The position numbers were made by a program, and so were the translations under genes. Below are positions 9,301-18,266 of a stretch of DNA of 64,000 bases, piece after piece. The notes beneath the pieces are model-generated. The model worked only from the letters and a program-made list of their open reading frames with translations, was not told the DNA's origin and ran no database searches. This DNA is from JAXGYV01 sp040772045. GTDB lineage: Bacteria; Actinomycetota; Thermoleophilia; UBA2241. The stretch is from contig JAXGYV010000007.1 of NCBI GenBank assembly GCA_040772045.1, positions 1 to 64,000 on the forward strand, in the 5' to 3' direction. How positions within the stretch are numbered: position 1 is the stretch's first letter; every line of letters begins with the position of its first letter.

Positions 9301-9885
9301 ATGACTACGCCTCTCTACAAACAGCGGCATCGGCGGGCAATGCGCTGCCTGCATAACCATGCAGCCCTGGCGTCCACGGTAGCCGCGCGCTTGGAGGATG
9401 CCGGATACCTGGTGCTGCGCGCCGAACGGGCACGGCTCTCCAGCAGGTGGGGACACGCTGACCTCATCGCCATCGGCCATGGCCGCTGCCTGTTTGTGCT
9501 CATCGGGCAGACGCGGTCATGTTTGACGCGACGGCAGCACTTTGCCGAGAACATACGGCGCGCCGGGGCTGAACTCGTTATTTTGACGGATCCCGCCGGC
9601 GTGGAGCGGTTCAAGTCTCCCGCGAGACGGGCCGCTGAGACCGCTGCCACCATAACCGCCGGACGACTGCGCTCCGACGTGGCCGAGCGAACAGACCGGC
9701 TCGGACCCGGGCAAGCCGACAGCGTCGATACCCCCACACCGCCGCCCTCGCTCGTCACCAGGCCACTGAATACCGTACGACACCTGCTTGGATTGCCCTC
9801 ACGGCCGGCGCCCGACGAGAAGGGGCGGGCTGCTCCGGAGCAGCCCGCCCCCGGCACGCGGATTGCCTGCCGACGGCCGTCCTAG
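9301..9885 (+). CDS. Hypothetical protein, nuclease-like core without catalytic residues
   Basis: This 194-residue protein is not recognised as a named family. Residues 20-80 (VAARLEDAGYLVLRAERARL, then GHADLIAIGHGRCLFVLIGQ) resemble the alpha-beta core of VRR-NUC/PD-(D/E)XK nucleases, where GxxDLIAI is followed by an E-x-K strand. Here that strand reads FVLIGQ, so a catalytic site is not evident. The C-terminal third is Pro/Arg-rich and probably disordered. ATG at 9301 is the best start near the conserved part; the frame is open upstream to 9094. A 30-base perfect palindrome lies inside its 3' end. It may be a degenerate nuclease or a coincidental resemblance. Confidence 0.5.
   Translation: MTTPLYKQRHRRAMRCLHNHAALASTVAARLEDAGYLVLRAERARLSSRWGHADLIAIGHGRCLFVLIGQTRSCLTRRQHFAENIRRAGAELVILTDPAGVERFKSPARRAAETAATITAGRLRSDVAERTDRLGPGQADSVDTPTPPPSLVTRPLNTVRHLLGLPSRPAPDEKGRAAPEQPAPGTRIACRRPS
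9822..9851. terminator. Perfect GC-rich palindrome, possible bidirectional terminator
   Basis: Arms at 9822-9836 and 9837-9851 are perfectly complementary (15 bp, core TGCTCCGGAGCA), next to the convergence of the hypothetical gene and the VWA gene. It overlaps the last codons of the former, and no U-tract follows on the plus strand. A very stable stem like this often marks transcript ends in high-GC bacteria. Confidence 0.5.
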
Positions 9886-9952
9886 GGCTCCCCCCACGCA
9901 GAGAGCGCAGCAGCCGCGACCGCGAAGGCCACCTCCTCGTCGCGAGGTGCGC

Positions 9953-11161
9953 TCAGCGCCGTACCATGAGGGTGCGCACAGCCTGCGTCAAGCCATCTAC
10001 GGTGAGCTCGTACATGGGGAACACGGTGCGCACCTTCGCAATGGTGTGGCGGCCGTAGGTGAAGTCCCACTCGGCCGCCGGAATCGTGTTCAGCCACACG
10101 GCGTGATCGAAGTGGCGGCGTAGCCGGCGGAGCCACTCAATGCCGGGCTCCTCATTCTCCTGCCCCCACCAGATGATGCCGTAGCGCGCCGTGAGCTCGC
10201 TGGGAGCCATGGCCGCATCGCCAACGAGGATCAGCTTGTATTCACTGCTCAGCTCCTGGAGCACACGGTGAGTTCGCACCGCGCTGTTCAAGCTCAGGCG
10301 AGTATCCAGATACAGATGGTCGTAGACACAGTTGTGGAAGTAGAACGTCCGGAGATCTTTGAAATGGCTCTGACGGTTGACCGCGGTGAACAGCTGACTG
10401 CAGAGCCGTACATACGGATGCATGGACCCCCCGACATCCATGAGGAGTGCCACGCGGACGTTGTTGCGCCGGCTCTTCCGGTACTCCAAGCTCAGCACAC
10501 CACCGTTATCGGCCGTGGACTTGATGGTCTCGTCTAAGTCCAGCTCATCGGGGCGTGATTCGTTACGGGTCGAGAGCTGACGCAGCCGGCGCAACGCCAG
10601 CTCGAACTGCCGCACGCCGATCTCGATGTCGGTGCGGTACCCGCGGTAGCGACGTTCTCCCGCTACCTTGACCGCCGAACGATGGCGGCTCTCGCCGCCC
10701 ACGCGGATGCCCCCCGGATGCCAGCCGGAGTGGCCAAAGGCGGACGTCCCGCCAGTGCCCACCCAGTAGTTCCCTCCGTGGTGCGCTTCCGTCTGCTCGT
10801 TGAGCCGCTCGGTGAACCGCCGTCTGAGCTCGTCGAGATCGATCTCGCCGAGCTCGTTCAGGAGCGCCCGGCGTTCCTCCTCCGACAGACCGACGAGCGC
10901 GAGGGGATCTTGGAGCCACTCCCAAACCTGATCGGCGATCTCCTGCGGGGTCTCGATGCCTTCGAACGCGTGCTGGAACGCCTGGTCGTACTGGTCGAAG
11001 AAGGTCTCGCTCTTGACGAGCACCGTACGACCGACGGCATACAGATCGCTCAGGCTAGCCTCTATGAGACCCGCCGCGAGCGCGTGCATGAACGTAAGCC
11101 ACTCGGTTACCGTGACCGGCACTCCGTAGGCACGCAGCAGGTAGAAGAACTCGGTGAACAC
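9953..11161 (-). CDS. VWA-domain protein, CoxE-like
   Basis: This 402-residue protein has an N-terminal helical region and a von Willebrand factor A domain from about residue 200 whose MIDAS strand reads VALLMDVGGSMHPYV. The classical DxSxS is DVGGS here, as is common in CoxE-like bacterial VWA proteins. A later segment, YKLILVGDAAMAPSEL, continues the fold. It is encoded 33 bases downstream of a MoxR-family ATPase gene. MoxR-VWA pairs act as chaperones that insert cofactors or remodel enzyme complexes, for example CoxD/CoxE for CO dehydrogenase, but no client enzyme is encoded nearby. Confidence 0.88.
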   Translation of the reverse strand: MFTEFFYLLRAYGVPVTVTEWLTFMHALAAGLIEASLSDLYAVGRTVLVKSETFFDQYDQAFQHAFEGIETPQEIADQVWEWLQDPLALVGLSEEERRALLNELGEIDLDELRRRFTERLNEQTEAHHGGNYWVGTGGTSAFGHSGWHPGGIRVGGESRHRSAVKVAGERRYRGYRTDIEIGVRQFELALRRLRQLSTRNESRPDELDLDETIKSTADNGGVLSLEYRKSRRNNVRVALLMDVGGSMHPYVRLCSQLFTAVNRQSHFKDLRTFYFHNCVYDHLYLDTRLSLNSAVRTHRVLQELSSEYKLILVGDAAMAPSELTARYGIIWWGQENEEPGIEWLRRLRRHFDHAVWLNTIPAAEWDFTYGRHTIAKVRTVFPMYELTVDGLTQAVRTLMVRR

Positions 11162-11194
11162 GGGCGCTCAGCCTCGCCGTGCCGTGAGCGCGCG

Positions 11195-12043
11195 TTAGTG
11201 GCGGCCGTGGCGACGGCCGTCGCCGACCACCTGGAGAGCGCGTTCCACGTCCTTGTCCTTCTTGAGGAGGACTCCCAAGAAGGGTAGGCGATCGCGCAGC
11301 TGGCGAGGATCGACCCCTCCCATGGCCAGCGCTTGTACCCAGTCGATCAGCTCGCTGGTCGAGGGCTTCTTCTGGATCCCCGGGACTTCGCGCAGCCAGT
11401 AGAACGCATCGAGCGCCTGCTCGAGCAACTTCTCCGCTAGATGCGGCTGATGCACCTTCACGATGCGCCGCATCATGTCTGGGTCGGGGAACTCGATGAA
11501 GTGGAACACGCAGCGCCGCAGGAACGCGTCGGGCAGCTCTTTCTCGGCGTTGGAAGTGATGATCACGATGGGCCGATGGACGGCCTTAATGGTCTGCTTG
11601 GTCTCCGGGATGTAGAACTCCATCTGGTCGAGCTCCCACAGCAGATCGTTGGGGAACTCGAGATCGGCCTTGTCGATCTCGTCGATGAGGAGCACCACCC
11701 GGCACTCCGAACAGAAAGCCTCGCCGAGCTTTCCCAGTTTGATGTAGTGGCCGATGTCAGCGACATCGTGGTCGCCGAACTGACCGTCGTAGAGACGCTG
11801 CACCGTGTCGTACACGTACAGGCCGTCTTGCGCCTTCGTGGTGGACTTGATGTTCCAGGTGATGAACGGGAGATCGAGACCGCGAGCGGTGCTCTGGGCG
11901 AGCATCGTCTTGCCGGTGCCGGGCTCGCCCTTAATGAGCAGCGGCCGGGCGAGCGCTACCGCCACATTCACCGCCTGCATGAGATCCGTGGAGGCGATGT
12001 AGTCGGCGGTACCGGCGTAGGACAGCGTGCGTGCGTCATTCAT
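11195..12043 (-). CDS. MoxR-family AAA+ ATPase
   Basis: This 282-residue AAA+ protein has Walker A GEPGTGKTMLAQS (about residue 40), Walker B VVLLIDEIDKADLEFPNDLL, sensor 1 IITSNAEKELPDAFLRRC and a C-terminal lid. It resembles the CoxD-like branch of MoxR ATPases and is the partner of the VWA protein encoded immediately downstream on the same strand. The pair probably works as an ATP-driven maturation chaperone. The client cannot be inferred from this window. Confidence 0.92.
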   Translation of the reverse strand: MNDARTLSYAGTADYIASTDLMQAVNVAVALARPLLIKGEPGTGKTMLAQSTARGLDLPFITWNIKSTTKAQDGLYVYDTVQRLYDGQFGDHDVADIGHYIKLGKLGEAFCSECRVVLLIDEIDKADLEFPNDLLWELDQMEFYIPETKQTIKAVHRPIVIITSNAEKELPDAFLRRCVFHFIEFPDPDMMRRIVKVHQPHLAEKLLEQALDAFYWLREVPGIQKKPSTSELIDWVQALAMGGVDPRQLRDRLPFLGVLLKKDKDVERALQVVGDGRRHGRH

Positions 12044-12312
12044 AAGTCAACGAGGGTCGGGAACAGGTTGAGGACGTCGGCGGTGCGTACGACCCGCGCG
12101 TCCGCTGTTCATTCTAGCAGACCGGCGACCAGCTTCACCGTCCTCTCCGTCTGCCCGTGAATTTCCCGCGCGCGCTCGCACGCAGGACCACGGCCGTCCA
12201 CTGGCCGCCGTCTTCCGGGCCCCGCTTGACCGCATCCGGCAGCCGGGCAAGACTGACACACCAGCGAACCGGCGTCCGCTGAGGCTGAGGCCACGGTGGT
12301 GAGGAGGCGAGC

Positions 12313-13173
12313 ATGTATCTCGGTGCCCACGTACGTGCATCCGGGGGAGTGTGGACGGCGATAGAGCATGGGGTGGAGCTTGGCTGTGAAGCTGTCCAGT
12401 TCTTCGCCGGCAGCCCACGAACTTGGCGACCGATGGTCTACAAAGATGCCGACGCGGCGCGCTTTCGTGAAGCCCGCGCCGCAGCGTCACTCCGTTTCGT
12501 GGTGATCCACACGATCTATCTGATCAACCTGGCAACCACGAACGACGACTTCTACGAGAAGTCGGTCACCTCGCTCGTGGGCGCCGTTGCGGCTGCTGAG
12601 CAGCTCGGAGCCGAGGCAGTGGTCAACCATACCGGATCCCACCAGGGCGCGGGCTTCGCGGAGGGGCTAGAACGCGTGCGCCGCGCCTTCGCACGCGCCC
12701 TCGTCGAGGTCGGCGACTCAGCGGTGAAGGTACTCATTGAGAACACCGCCGGCGCCGGCGGCACCATGGGCGTCACCTTCGAGGAGATCCGGGCGATCAT
12801 CGACGCGGTGGATGGGGATCCACGGGTTGGCGTGTGTCTCGATACCTGCCACTTACACGCCGCCGGCTACGACCTGCGCACTCCCTCCGCCCTCGAGAAC
12901 CTGTTGTCGGATTTCGATCGCGTGGTCGGCCTCGAGCGCCTCGTCATGCTGCATTTGAACGACTCCTTGACTCCCCTTGGATCGAATCGTGATCGTCACG
13001 CCAATATCGGCGAAGGCGAGCTCGGCCTGGACGCCTTCGCGCCCGTCGTCAACCACCCCGCCTTCGCCGATCTGCCCGGCATCACCGAGGTACCGGGCGT
13101 CGACGGCCACGGGCCAGACAAGGAGAATATGCAGCGGCTCTTCTCGCTTCGGAGAGCCGCTAGAGAGGTCTGA
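12313..13173 (+). CDS. nfo: Endonuclease IV (AP endonuclease family 2)
   Basis: This 286-residue TIM-barrel enzyme cleaves the phosphodiester 5' to abasic sites in base-excision repair using three zinc ions. Visible markers are the opening MYLGAHVRASGGVWTAIEHG, VIHTIYLINLA, VLIENTAGAGGTMG, GVCLDTCHLHAAGYDL, LHLNDSLTPLGSNRDRHANI and the final ITEVPG, which supply the metal-binding His, Asp and Glu residues. Length is standard for bacterial Nfo. A good GAGGAGG Shine-Dalgarno precedes the ATG. It stands alone, divergent from the MoxR gene, and the 269-base gap between them should hold both promoters. Confidence 0.96.
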   Translation: MYLGAHVRASGGVWTAIEHGVELGCEAVQFFAGSPRTWRPMVYKDADAARFREARAAASLRFVVIHTIYLINLATTNDDFYEKSVTSLVGAVAAAEQLGAEAVVNHTGSHQGAGFAEGLERVRRAFARALVEVGDSAVKVLIENTAGAGGTMGVTFEEIRAIIDAVDGDPRVGVCLDTCHLHAAGYDLRTPSALENLLSDFDRVVGLERLVMLHLNDSLTPLGSNRDRHANIGEGELGLDAFAPVVNHPAFADLPGITEVPGVDGHGPDKENMQRLFSLRRAAREV

Positions 13174-13230
13174 GTTATACTCAAGCCACCCGCCGGGCAT
13201 ACTACGGGTATCGAACGCGGAGGTGTGGCC

Positions 13231-13470
13231 ATGGAACTGCGCGTTGTAACAACAGCCACGGACATCGGCCTTGCCAGCGTGCTGAAAGGAGTCCTTCAGG
13301 CGGCCGGTGTGGAGGCCGTTCTCAGCGGAGGCTCCGAGCACATCTACCCCGGGACCACGTTGGACGCCGTCCGGATCCTTGTAAGCGCCGCGGACTACCC
13401 TCGTGCCGTCCAGATACTGGAGCAGATCGAGGACCTCGGCGTGCCCGGCGAGGAAGACGAAGAGGCGTAG
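13231..13470 (+). CDS. DUF2007-type small protein
   Basis: This 79-residue protein has the DUF2007 pattern: a beta-strand start (ELRVVTTATDIGLASVLKGV), a central VEAVLSGG and the conserved VRILVSAADYPRAVQILEQI, ending in an acidic tail. DUF2007 proteins are annotated as putative signal-transducing proteins related to PII-like folds, with no proven function. ATG at 13231 lies 7 bases after GGAGG; the GTG at 13225 is too close to the Shine-Dalgarno. Confidence 0.75.
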   Translation: MELRVVTTATDIGLASVLKGVLQAAGVEAVLSGGSEHIYPGTTLDAVRILVSAADYPRAVQILEQIEDLGVPGEEDEEA

Positions 13471-13580
13471 CTTACAGCCCGAGATAAGGTGCTGTGGTAT
13501 CATCGAGCAGCGCAAAAGGCGCGCTCAGCAGCGCGCAGGCTAGTCGGTTCGTCCGTTTCTCAGCTACCCAGGGAGATAGC

Positions 13581-15095
13581 ATGTGGGACCGCCTCTTCGG
13601 GCGCAACAAGGAGGAGGGTCGCGAGCCTGCCTGCGCCGCCTGCGGCCGTACTCTCCTGCCCGGCGAATGGGCGCAGTCCGTGGTCACCGACGAGGGTTTC
13701 GAGAGGGTCCTCTGCTCGTTGTGTGCCCAGTCCAACCTGATCGCCGATAACGCACCGCCATACACCGAGACCGAGGATGTGCCCGGCCCCATCTCCGTCT
13801 CGGGTCGCCCACAACCCATCAGGCCGCGTACACAACGCGAGTCGCACGAAGATAGCGACGCATTCTGGCGCGCCCTCAAGGACAAAGACGCGCAGATCGC
13901 GCGCCTCGAGTCGGAGCTCCTGCAAGCTGAAGCCCAGCGGCAGGAGCTCCTCGCGCAGATCTCCTTGCTGCAGCGCCAGCTTCGCGGCGAGGCCGTCACC
14001 GACTGGCAGGCGGCGGCGTTCGAGCCCCACGCGACACCCGCCGCTAGTTGGGCACCCGCGGACACTCCCCCGCTCGCCCCCGCGAGCAGCGCAATCCCGG
14101 GCGACGCGGCACTTGTCTCCGACGATGAACCGCGACAGCCGGCACCAGCCGAGACAACGCCCGCGGCCCTGGGCGCGGCCGAGGCTACGGTCGCGGAGGC
14201 CAGTGCCCTGCCCCCGCAGCCAGACAGCATGACGGACGTCGAGGAAGACGAGCACACGGCATCCATCGCCCGCCCACAGCCCGGCCCAGCGACCGAGCAG
14301 GACGCCAACGCGGGACCAGCTTGGCTCTTCGACACCCCTCCGCACCAGACGTTTGGCGGCGATACCGTGGCAACCCTCGGCGCGGGAGCGCTCGCATCAT
14401 CGGCGGAGGGTCACACAGAGGCGGAATCAGACGAGGATACGGCGGCGGGCGACACGGGAGCCCCGCACAGCACACCACTGGAGCAAGTGCCGTCGACCAT
14501 GCCGGTGGAGCAAGACGCCCAGCTAGAGCGCGCGCCGTTCGAGGCCGCCTTGGCCTCTTCTCAAGTCGAGGAGGCCGCCCCCGCGGCGAGCACGGAAGAG
14601 CTCGAGGCGGAGGAGCGAGCCCTTCCTTTGCTCCAGCGTGGCGCCGATCTGCTCAACGTAAGCGGCGCCCCGCGCAAGGTCGCCGAGACAAGCGAGAGCC
14701 TCGGCATCCCGTTCGCCCGGCTGTCGTCCGATGGCGAGACGGTCACAGCCGTGTTTCTCTGGTCGATGGCATGGTACGAGTTCGCCGTAGACCTGGCGTC
14801 CGGAGACGTTTCGCTGAAAGAGCGCGGCTACGAGGACCGCACCGACCTCATTCCCAACGCCAAGGTCCGCGCCGACGGCACGGTGCAGGTTACGCCGCTG
14901 CCCACCCGGCGCAGCACAGCGCGGCCTGCCCAGCAGCCCTCGTCCACCGCAGTGGCTGCTCGCGAAGTGGAGTCGCCGCCGGTGAGCCCCGGCAAAGGCG
15001 AGATCATCTCCAAGTCGCTCATGGGGCAGCGGACCGACGACGAGCAGAACACCTGGGACGAGATGTCCGCTCGCGACTTCGACTGGGGACGCTGA
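13581..15095 (+). CDS. Hypothetical protein: zinc ribbon, coiled coil, disordered linker, C-terminal domain
   Basis: This 504-residue protein is not a recognised family. Residues 1-55 hold two CxxC pairs (CAAC and CSLC) about 30 residues apart, likely a zinc ribbon. Residues 95-140 form a charged coiled coil (KDKDAQIARLESELLQAEAQ). About 220 residues rich in Ala, Pro, Glu and Thr follow and look disordered. A folded C-terminal segment at about 385-470 includes LGIPFARLSSDGETVTAVFL and WYEFAVDLASGDVSLKERGY. No signal peptide is seen. The ATG at 13581 has an AGGGAG Shine-Dalgarno. The layout suggests a cytoplasmic scaffold or regulator, but function is unknown. Confidence 0.7.
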   Translation: MWDRLFGRNKEEGREPACAACGRTLLPGEWAQSVVTDEGFERVLCSLCAQSNLIADNAPPYTETEDVPGPISVSGRPQPIRPRTQRESHEDSDAFWRALKDKDAQIARLESELLQAEAQRQELLAQISLLQRQLRGEAVTDWQAAAFEPHATPAASWAPADTPPLAPASSAIPGDAALVSDDEPRQPAPAETTPAALGAAEATVAEASALPPQPDSMTDVEEDEHTASIARPQPGPATEQDANAGPAWLFDTPPHQTFGGDTVATLGAGALASSAEGHTEAESDEDTAAGDTGAPHSTPLEQVPSTMPVEQDAQLERAPFEAALASSQVEEAAPAASTEELEAEERALPLLQRGADLLNVSGAPRKVAETSESLGIPFARLSSDGETVTAVFLWSMAWYEFAVDLASGDVSLKERGYEDRTDLIPNAKVRADGTVQVTPLPTRRSTARPAQQPSSTAVAAREVESPPVSPGKGEIISKSLMGQRTDDEQNTWDEMSARDFDWGR

Positions 15096-15139
15096 CTCAG
15101 TTCTCCACACGGCAGAGGCTTCCGCAGAAAGCAGAGAGA

Positions 15140-15172
15140 GGGGGGTGAGCGCTCCAGGAGCGCTCACCCCCC
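15140..15172. terminator. Bidirectional intrinsic-type terminator
   Basis: A 16-bp perfect stem (arms 15140-15155 and 15157-15172, ending GGGGGGTGAG/CTCACCCCCC) lies between the convergent gene ends at 15095 and 15200. No long U-tract is present, but position and stability fit a shared terminator. Confidence 0.7.
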
Positions 15173-15199
15173 TCCGCATGGTAGCGCGAGAGATAGCTT

Positions 15200-16192
15200 C
15201 TACAGGTTGAGCGCCCCGGAGCTCATGAGGGCGTTCATCAGCTGATCGAATGGCTTTACGTCGGCGGGAACCTCTACCGTAACCGGCTTGTCGAAGTCGG
15301 CCATACTCAGGGTAAAGGCCAGCTCGATCGCATCCACACCTTCGGCCTGCGCGTCTGCCTGACCGGTGAAATCAAGGTTGACCGCGACCGCCGTCTTTCG
15401 CATGAGGAACGTGTCCTTCTCGTACCAGTAGTCGACGGTGAGGTCTTTCAGCGACTCCTTGAGGGTCTGCGCCGCCTTCTGCATCTCCTCGGGGTCGGTG
15501 GCGCTCGTATCACCAGTGAGCGCGGAGAGGCTGCCCGATGCCTTGAGGACGTCGTCCACCATGGTGCTCACATCGATCGCCTGCTTAATGTGGTAGGTCT
15601 CCGCGCCGTCCAGGCTCTCGGTACCCACTAGGGTGAGTTCCTTGGACCACTTGGCCGGGTCAAGACCCATGCTGGAGAGCTGCTCCTGGAGCTGCTGCGT
15701 GAGGGCGCCAGGACTCTCCGTCGGCGCCGGCGAAGCGCCAGCTATGGCGCCGGTCAGCATGTCCTTAGGCACCTCGTACCACGCATCCATGAACTGCACC
15801 CAGATCTTGTCTGCGTCCATGCGCAAGCCAATATCTAGACTCTGCCCGGCGAACTTGGCGTTGATCCCCAGATCCGCCTTCTGCGGCTCGTTACCGACCT
15901 TGCCTTGGCCCTGGATGGTGATCGGGCTCTGCGCGATAGTCTTGACCTGCTCGTCGGTCATCTTGGCCGTGTCTCCCTTGATGGCCAAGGACAGGTCGAG
16001 TGCGAACGAGGCGCTCTTGATGCCCTGCATGGCGGCTTGGCTCTTATCGACGATCTGTTGCGCCGTGAGCTCCTTGTCGCCTCCGCCGGTACTCGCGTTC
16101 TCGCCATTCTTCTTCTCGCCACCGCCGCACCCGACCGCCAGCACAGCGGCGAGCGCCACGAGGGTGAGGAACACTGTGAACCACCTACGCAT
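15200..16192 (-). CDS. LppX/LprAFG-like lipoprotein
   Basis: This 330-residue exported lipoprotein has a signal peptide (MRRWFTVFLTLVALAAVLAV) ending in a GC lipobox with Cys at about residue 22. A Gly/Lys linker follows, then a domain opening with ELTAQQIVDKSQAAMQGIKS, typical of the LppX_LprAFG fold, which holds lipids in a half-barrel cavity at the outer face of the membrane. In mycobacteria such proteins carry triacylated lipids; here the cargo is unknown. A start near 16192 puts the signal peptide at the N-terminus; longer frames upstream add an unlikely extension. Confidence 0.82.
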   Translation of the reverse strand: MRRWFTVFLTLVALAAVLAVGCGGGEKKNGENASTGGGDKELTAQQIVDKSQAAMQGIKSASFALDLSLAIKGDTAKMTDEQVKTIAQSPITIQGQGKVGNEPQKADLGINAKFAGQSLDIGLRMDADKIWVQFMDAWYEVPKDMLTGAIAGASPAPTESPGALTQQLQEQLSSMGLDPAKWSKELTLVGTESLDGAETYHIKQAIDVSTMVDDVLKASGSLSALTGDTSATDPEEMQKAAQTLKESLKDLTVDYWYEKDTFLMRKTAVAVNLDFTGQADAQAEGVDAIELAFTLSMADFDKPVTVEVPADVKPFDQLMNALMSSGALNL

Positions 16193-16400
16193 ACGAACCC
16201 CTTTCTCCGGAGCGAAACGCCGAGAGGACCCCCTTTGGCCCTCGGCGCTATCCTCGATTGTGCCACGTTCCTCAATGCCCCACACACGCGAGACGCTGGA
16301 GGACAGGCTCTGCCACCACGCTTCTCTCGGTGCACGCCTCCCACCTTCTTCGGCAGACACCGGGGCAAGCCTTTAGCCCCAAACGACCGCCACGGGAAGC

Positions 16401-17144
16401 TCACCCGCGCCGACGAGGAGTGATAACTACCGCTCGATGAGGCTCTTGCCCCTCGGATACGGTCTCCACTCGGGGATGATCCTTGAGATGCAGGTGCACG
16501 ACTTTTCGTTCCGCCGCGCTCATCGGCTTCAGAACCACCGCCGTGCGCTCGCGAATGGCCTTCTGCGCCATGCGGTCGGCTAGTGTATGCAGAGACAGTG
16601 CACGCCGAGCACGATATCCTTCCGCATCGACCACCACCTGCTGCCGAGCACGCCGACCGCGATTGACGACGATCGCCGCCAAATACTGTAGGGCGTCGAT
16701 CGTCTGGCCATGGCGGCCGATCAGCAACCCAAGGTCGTCGCCACCGATCTCCGCCAGTAACGCCTCCGAGGTCTCGGTGACCGTCACCTCGGCCGTCAGA
16801 TCCATCAGGTGAACTACTCTCTCGAGGAACGTGCGCAGGTCTTCAGCGGCATGTTCCACGTCGTCCGACGCGGAGGTCGCCAGCGGTGCCGGAGCAGAGG
16901 GCCGTACACGAGCCTCGACCTGCACGAGCGTGCGCCCCCGGCCGAGAAAACCGGTTCTCACGGTCTCGTCGACTACAACGCACTCGATATCGGTATCCGT
17001 AACGGAGGGGACAAGCTTGCGTAACTGCTCCAGCGCCTTGCGCCGAGCCTCCTCGATACTGCCCCCCGTGGCAACGGTGGCGAATTCGGTATCCCCTTCC
17101 ATATCGTGGAGTGCACCGAGATCCGCGTAGTCCCGTTCGTCCAT
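16401..17144 (-). CDS. jag: Jag/KhpB-type RNA-binding protein
   Basis: This 247-residue protein has the three Jag modules: a Jag-N domain at about residues 22-80 (GGSIEEARRKALEQL, GFLGRGRTLVQVEARV), a type II KH domain with GxxG loop (LGLLIGRHGQTIDALQYLAA, residues 130-150) and a C-terminal R3H domain (AERKVVHLHLKDHP). KhpB binds RNA together with KhpA and influences cell division and envelope growth in Gram-positive bacteria. It follows yidC in the conserved rpmH-rnpA-yidD-yidC-jag order. The rsmG, parA and parB genes that often come next are absent; an unrelated lipoprotein gene follows instead. Confidence 0.94.
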   Translation of the reverse strand: MDERDYADLGALHDMEGDTEFATVATGGSIEEARRKALEQLRKLVPSVTDTDIECVVVDETVRTGFLGRGRTLVQVEARVRPSAPAPLATSASDDVEHAAEDLRTFLERVVHLMDLTAEVTVTETSEALLAEIGGDDLGLLIGRHGQTIDALQYLAAIVVNRGRRARQQVVVDAEGYRARRALSLHTLADRMAQKAIRERTAVVLKPMSAAERKVVHLHLKDHPRVETVSEGQEPHRAVVITPRRRG

Positions 17145-17176
17145 AACCGCCCTTACAACGAGGTGATGCCGACCCG

Positions 17177-18265
17177 TCAGACGTCGCCCGACGGGCGAGA
17201 CACGCCCTTCGGCCGACCGCTTGGGCGCGGAGCTTGACCGCCAGGCTTGTGCTGCCCGGCGGGCGGCCGCGTGGCCTGCTTGGTACCCGGCTTCGGCTGG
17301 GGCTTGGTGGACTTCGGCTGGGGTTTAGCACCCGGCTTGGCCTGCGGCGCGCCAGCCGGCCGCCTCTCTCCCTGTTTGCCCTGTGGCTTGCCGCCCTGCT
17401 TCGGCCTCGGTTTGCCGCCCGGCCGACCCTGCTGGCCGCCTGGCCGGGCACCCTTCTTCGGCTGCGGACGATTGCCGGAGGGACGCGCCGAGGTGCCGCC
17501 CTGCTGCTCCTCCCGCCTCGCTTGCGCGGTCGCCATAGCCTCCAGGAAGCGGCTCTTCTTGCGCCCCGAGACCTCCCGCGCCTCGAGGTCGACGGGACGG
17601 TGTTCGCGCAGGTAGCGGATCACCAGCGTCTGCCCGATGGTCCACAGGTTGGTGGTGATCCAGTACACGAACAAGCCCGACGGGAAAGACCGCAGGATGA
17701 ACACGAAGAACAGCGGCATGGCGCGCATCATCCACTTCTGCTGCGGCGGTGTCTCTGGGGTGAGCATAAGCTCGGTGGCGACGAGCTGCGAGGCAACGTA
17801 GATGATGAGCAGGACGTAGTACGGGTCCTGCTTGCCGAGCGCGAACCACAGGAACTTGGCGTCCTCCAGTGGCCCGAAATTCCTGATCGCATAGTACAAG
17901 AGGATGAAGATCGGCAGCTGGAGCAGGAGTGGCAGGCAGGATGCGAACGGGTTAACCCGGTACTGCTGGTAGAGCTCCATGGTCTTCTGCTGGAGCTTCT
18001 GCTTGTCGCCCCTGTACTTCTGCTGCAGCTCCTTGAGCTTCGGCTGCAGCGACTGCATAGCTAGCTGCGAACGGATCTGCTTCCATGTGAGCGGAAAGAT
18101 GACGATGCGCACGATGATGGTGAGCAGGATGATCGCGATGCCCCAACTGCCCACGCCGCTGTGAATCCAGGAGAGCAGGTCGCGCATCAGCTCGCGCGCC
18201 TGGTCGAAGAAGTTGGCGGCGGTTATCAGGACCGCGAGAGGATCATCGAATGGGAAGTGGCTCAC
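17177..18265 (-). CDS. yidC: Membrane protein insertase YidC
   Basis: This 362-residue insertase of the Gram-positive type has five or so membrane segments (GVGSWGIAIILLTIIVRIVI onward), the conserved Arg in the hydrophilic groove (TWKQIRSQLAMQSLQPKLKE), the cytoplasmic helical hairpin (QQKYRGDKQKLQQKTMELYQ) and YWITTNLWTIGQTLVIRYL near the end of the fold. The last 110 residues are an extreme Lys/Arg/Pro/Gly/Gln-rich tail, probably ribosome-binding. The GTG at 18265 is one base after the yidD stop, so translation is probably coupled; the longer frame is a yidD shadow. It inserts membrane proteins with or without SecYEG. Confidence 0.95.
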   Translation of the reverse strand: MSHFPFDDPLAVLITAANFFDQARELMRDLLSWIHSGVGSWGIAIILLTIIVRIVIFPLTWKQIRSQLAMQSLQPKLKELQQKYRGDKQKLQQKTMELYQQYRVNPFASCLPLLLQLPIFILLYYAIRNFGPLEDAKFLWFALGKQDPYYVLLIIYVASQLVATELMLTPETPPQQKWMMRAMPLFFVFILRSFPSGLFVYWITTNLWTIGQTLVIRYLREHRPVDLEAREVSGRKKSRFLEAMATAQARREEQQGGTSARPSGNRPQPKKGARPGGQQGRPGGKPRPKQGGKPQGKQGERRPAGAPQAKPGAKPQPKSTKPQPKPGTKQATRPPAGQHKPGGQAPRPSGRPKGVSRPSGDV

Positions 18266-18266
18266 G

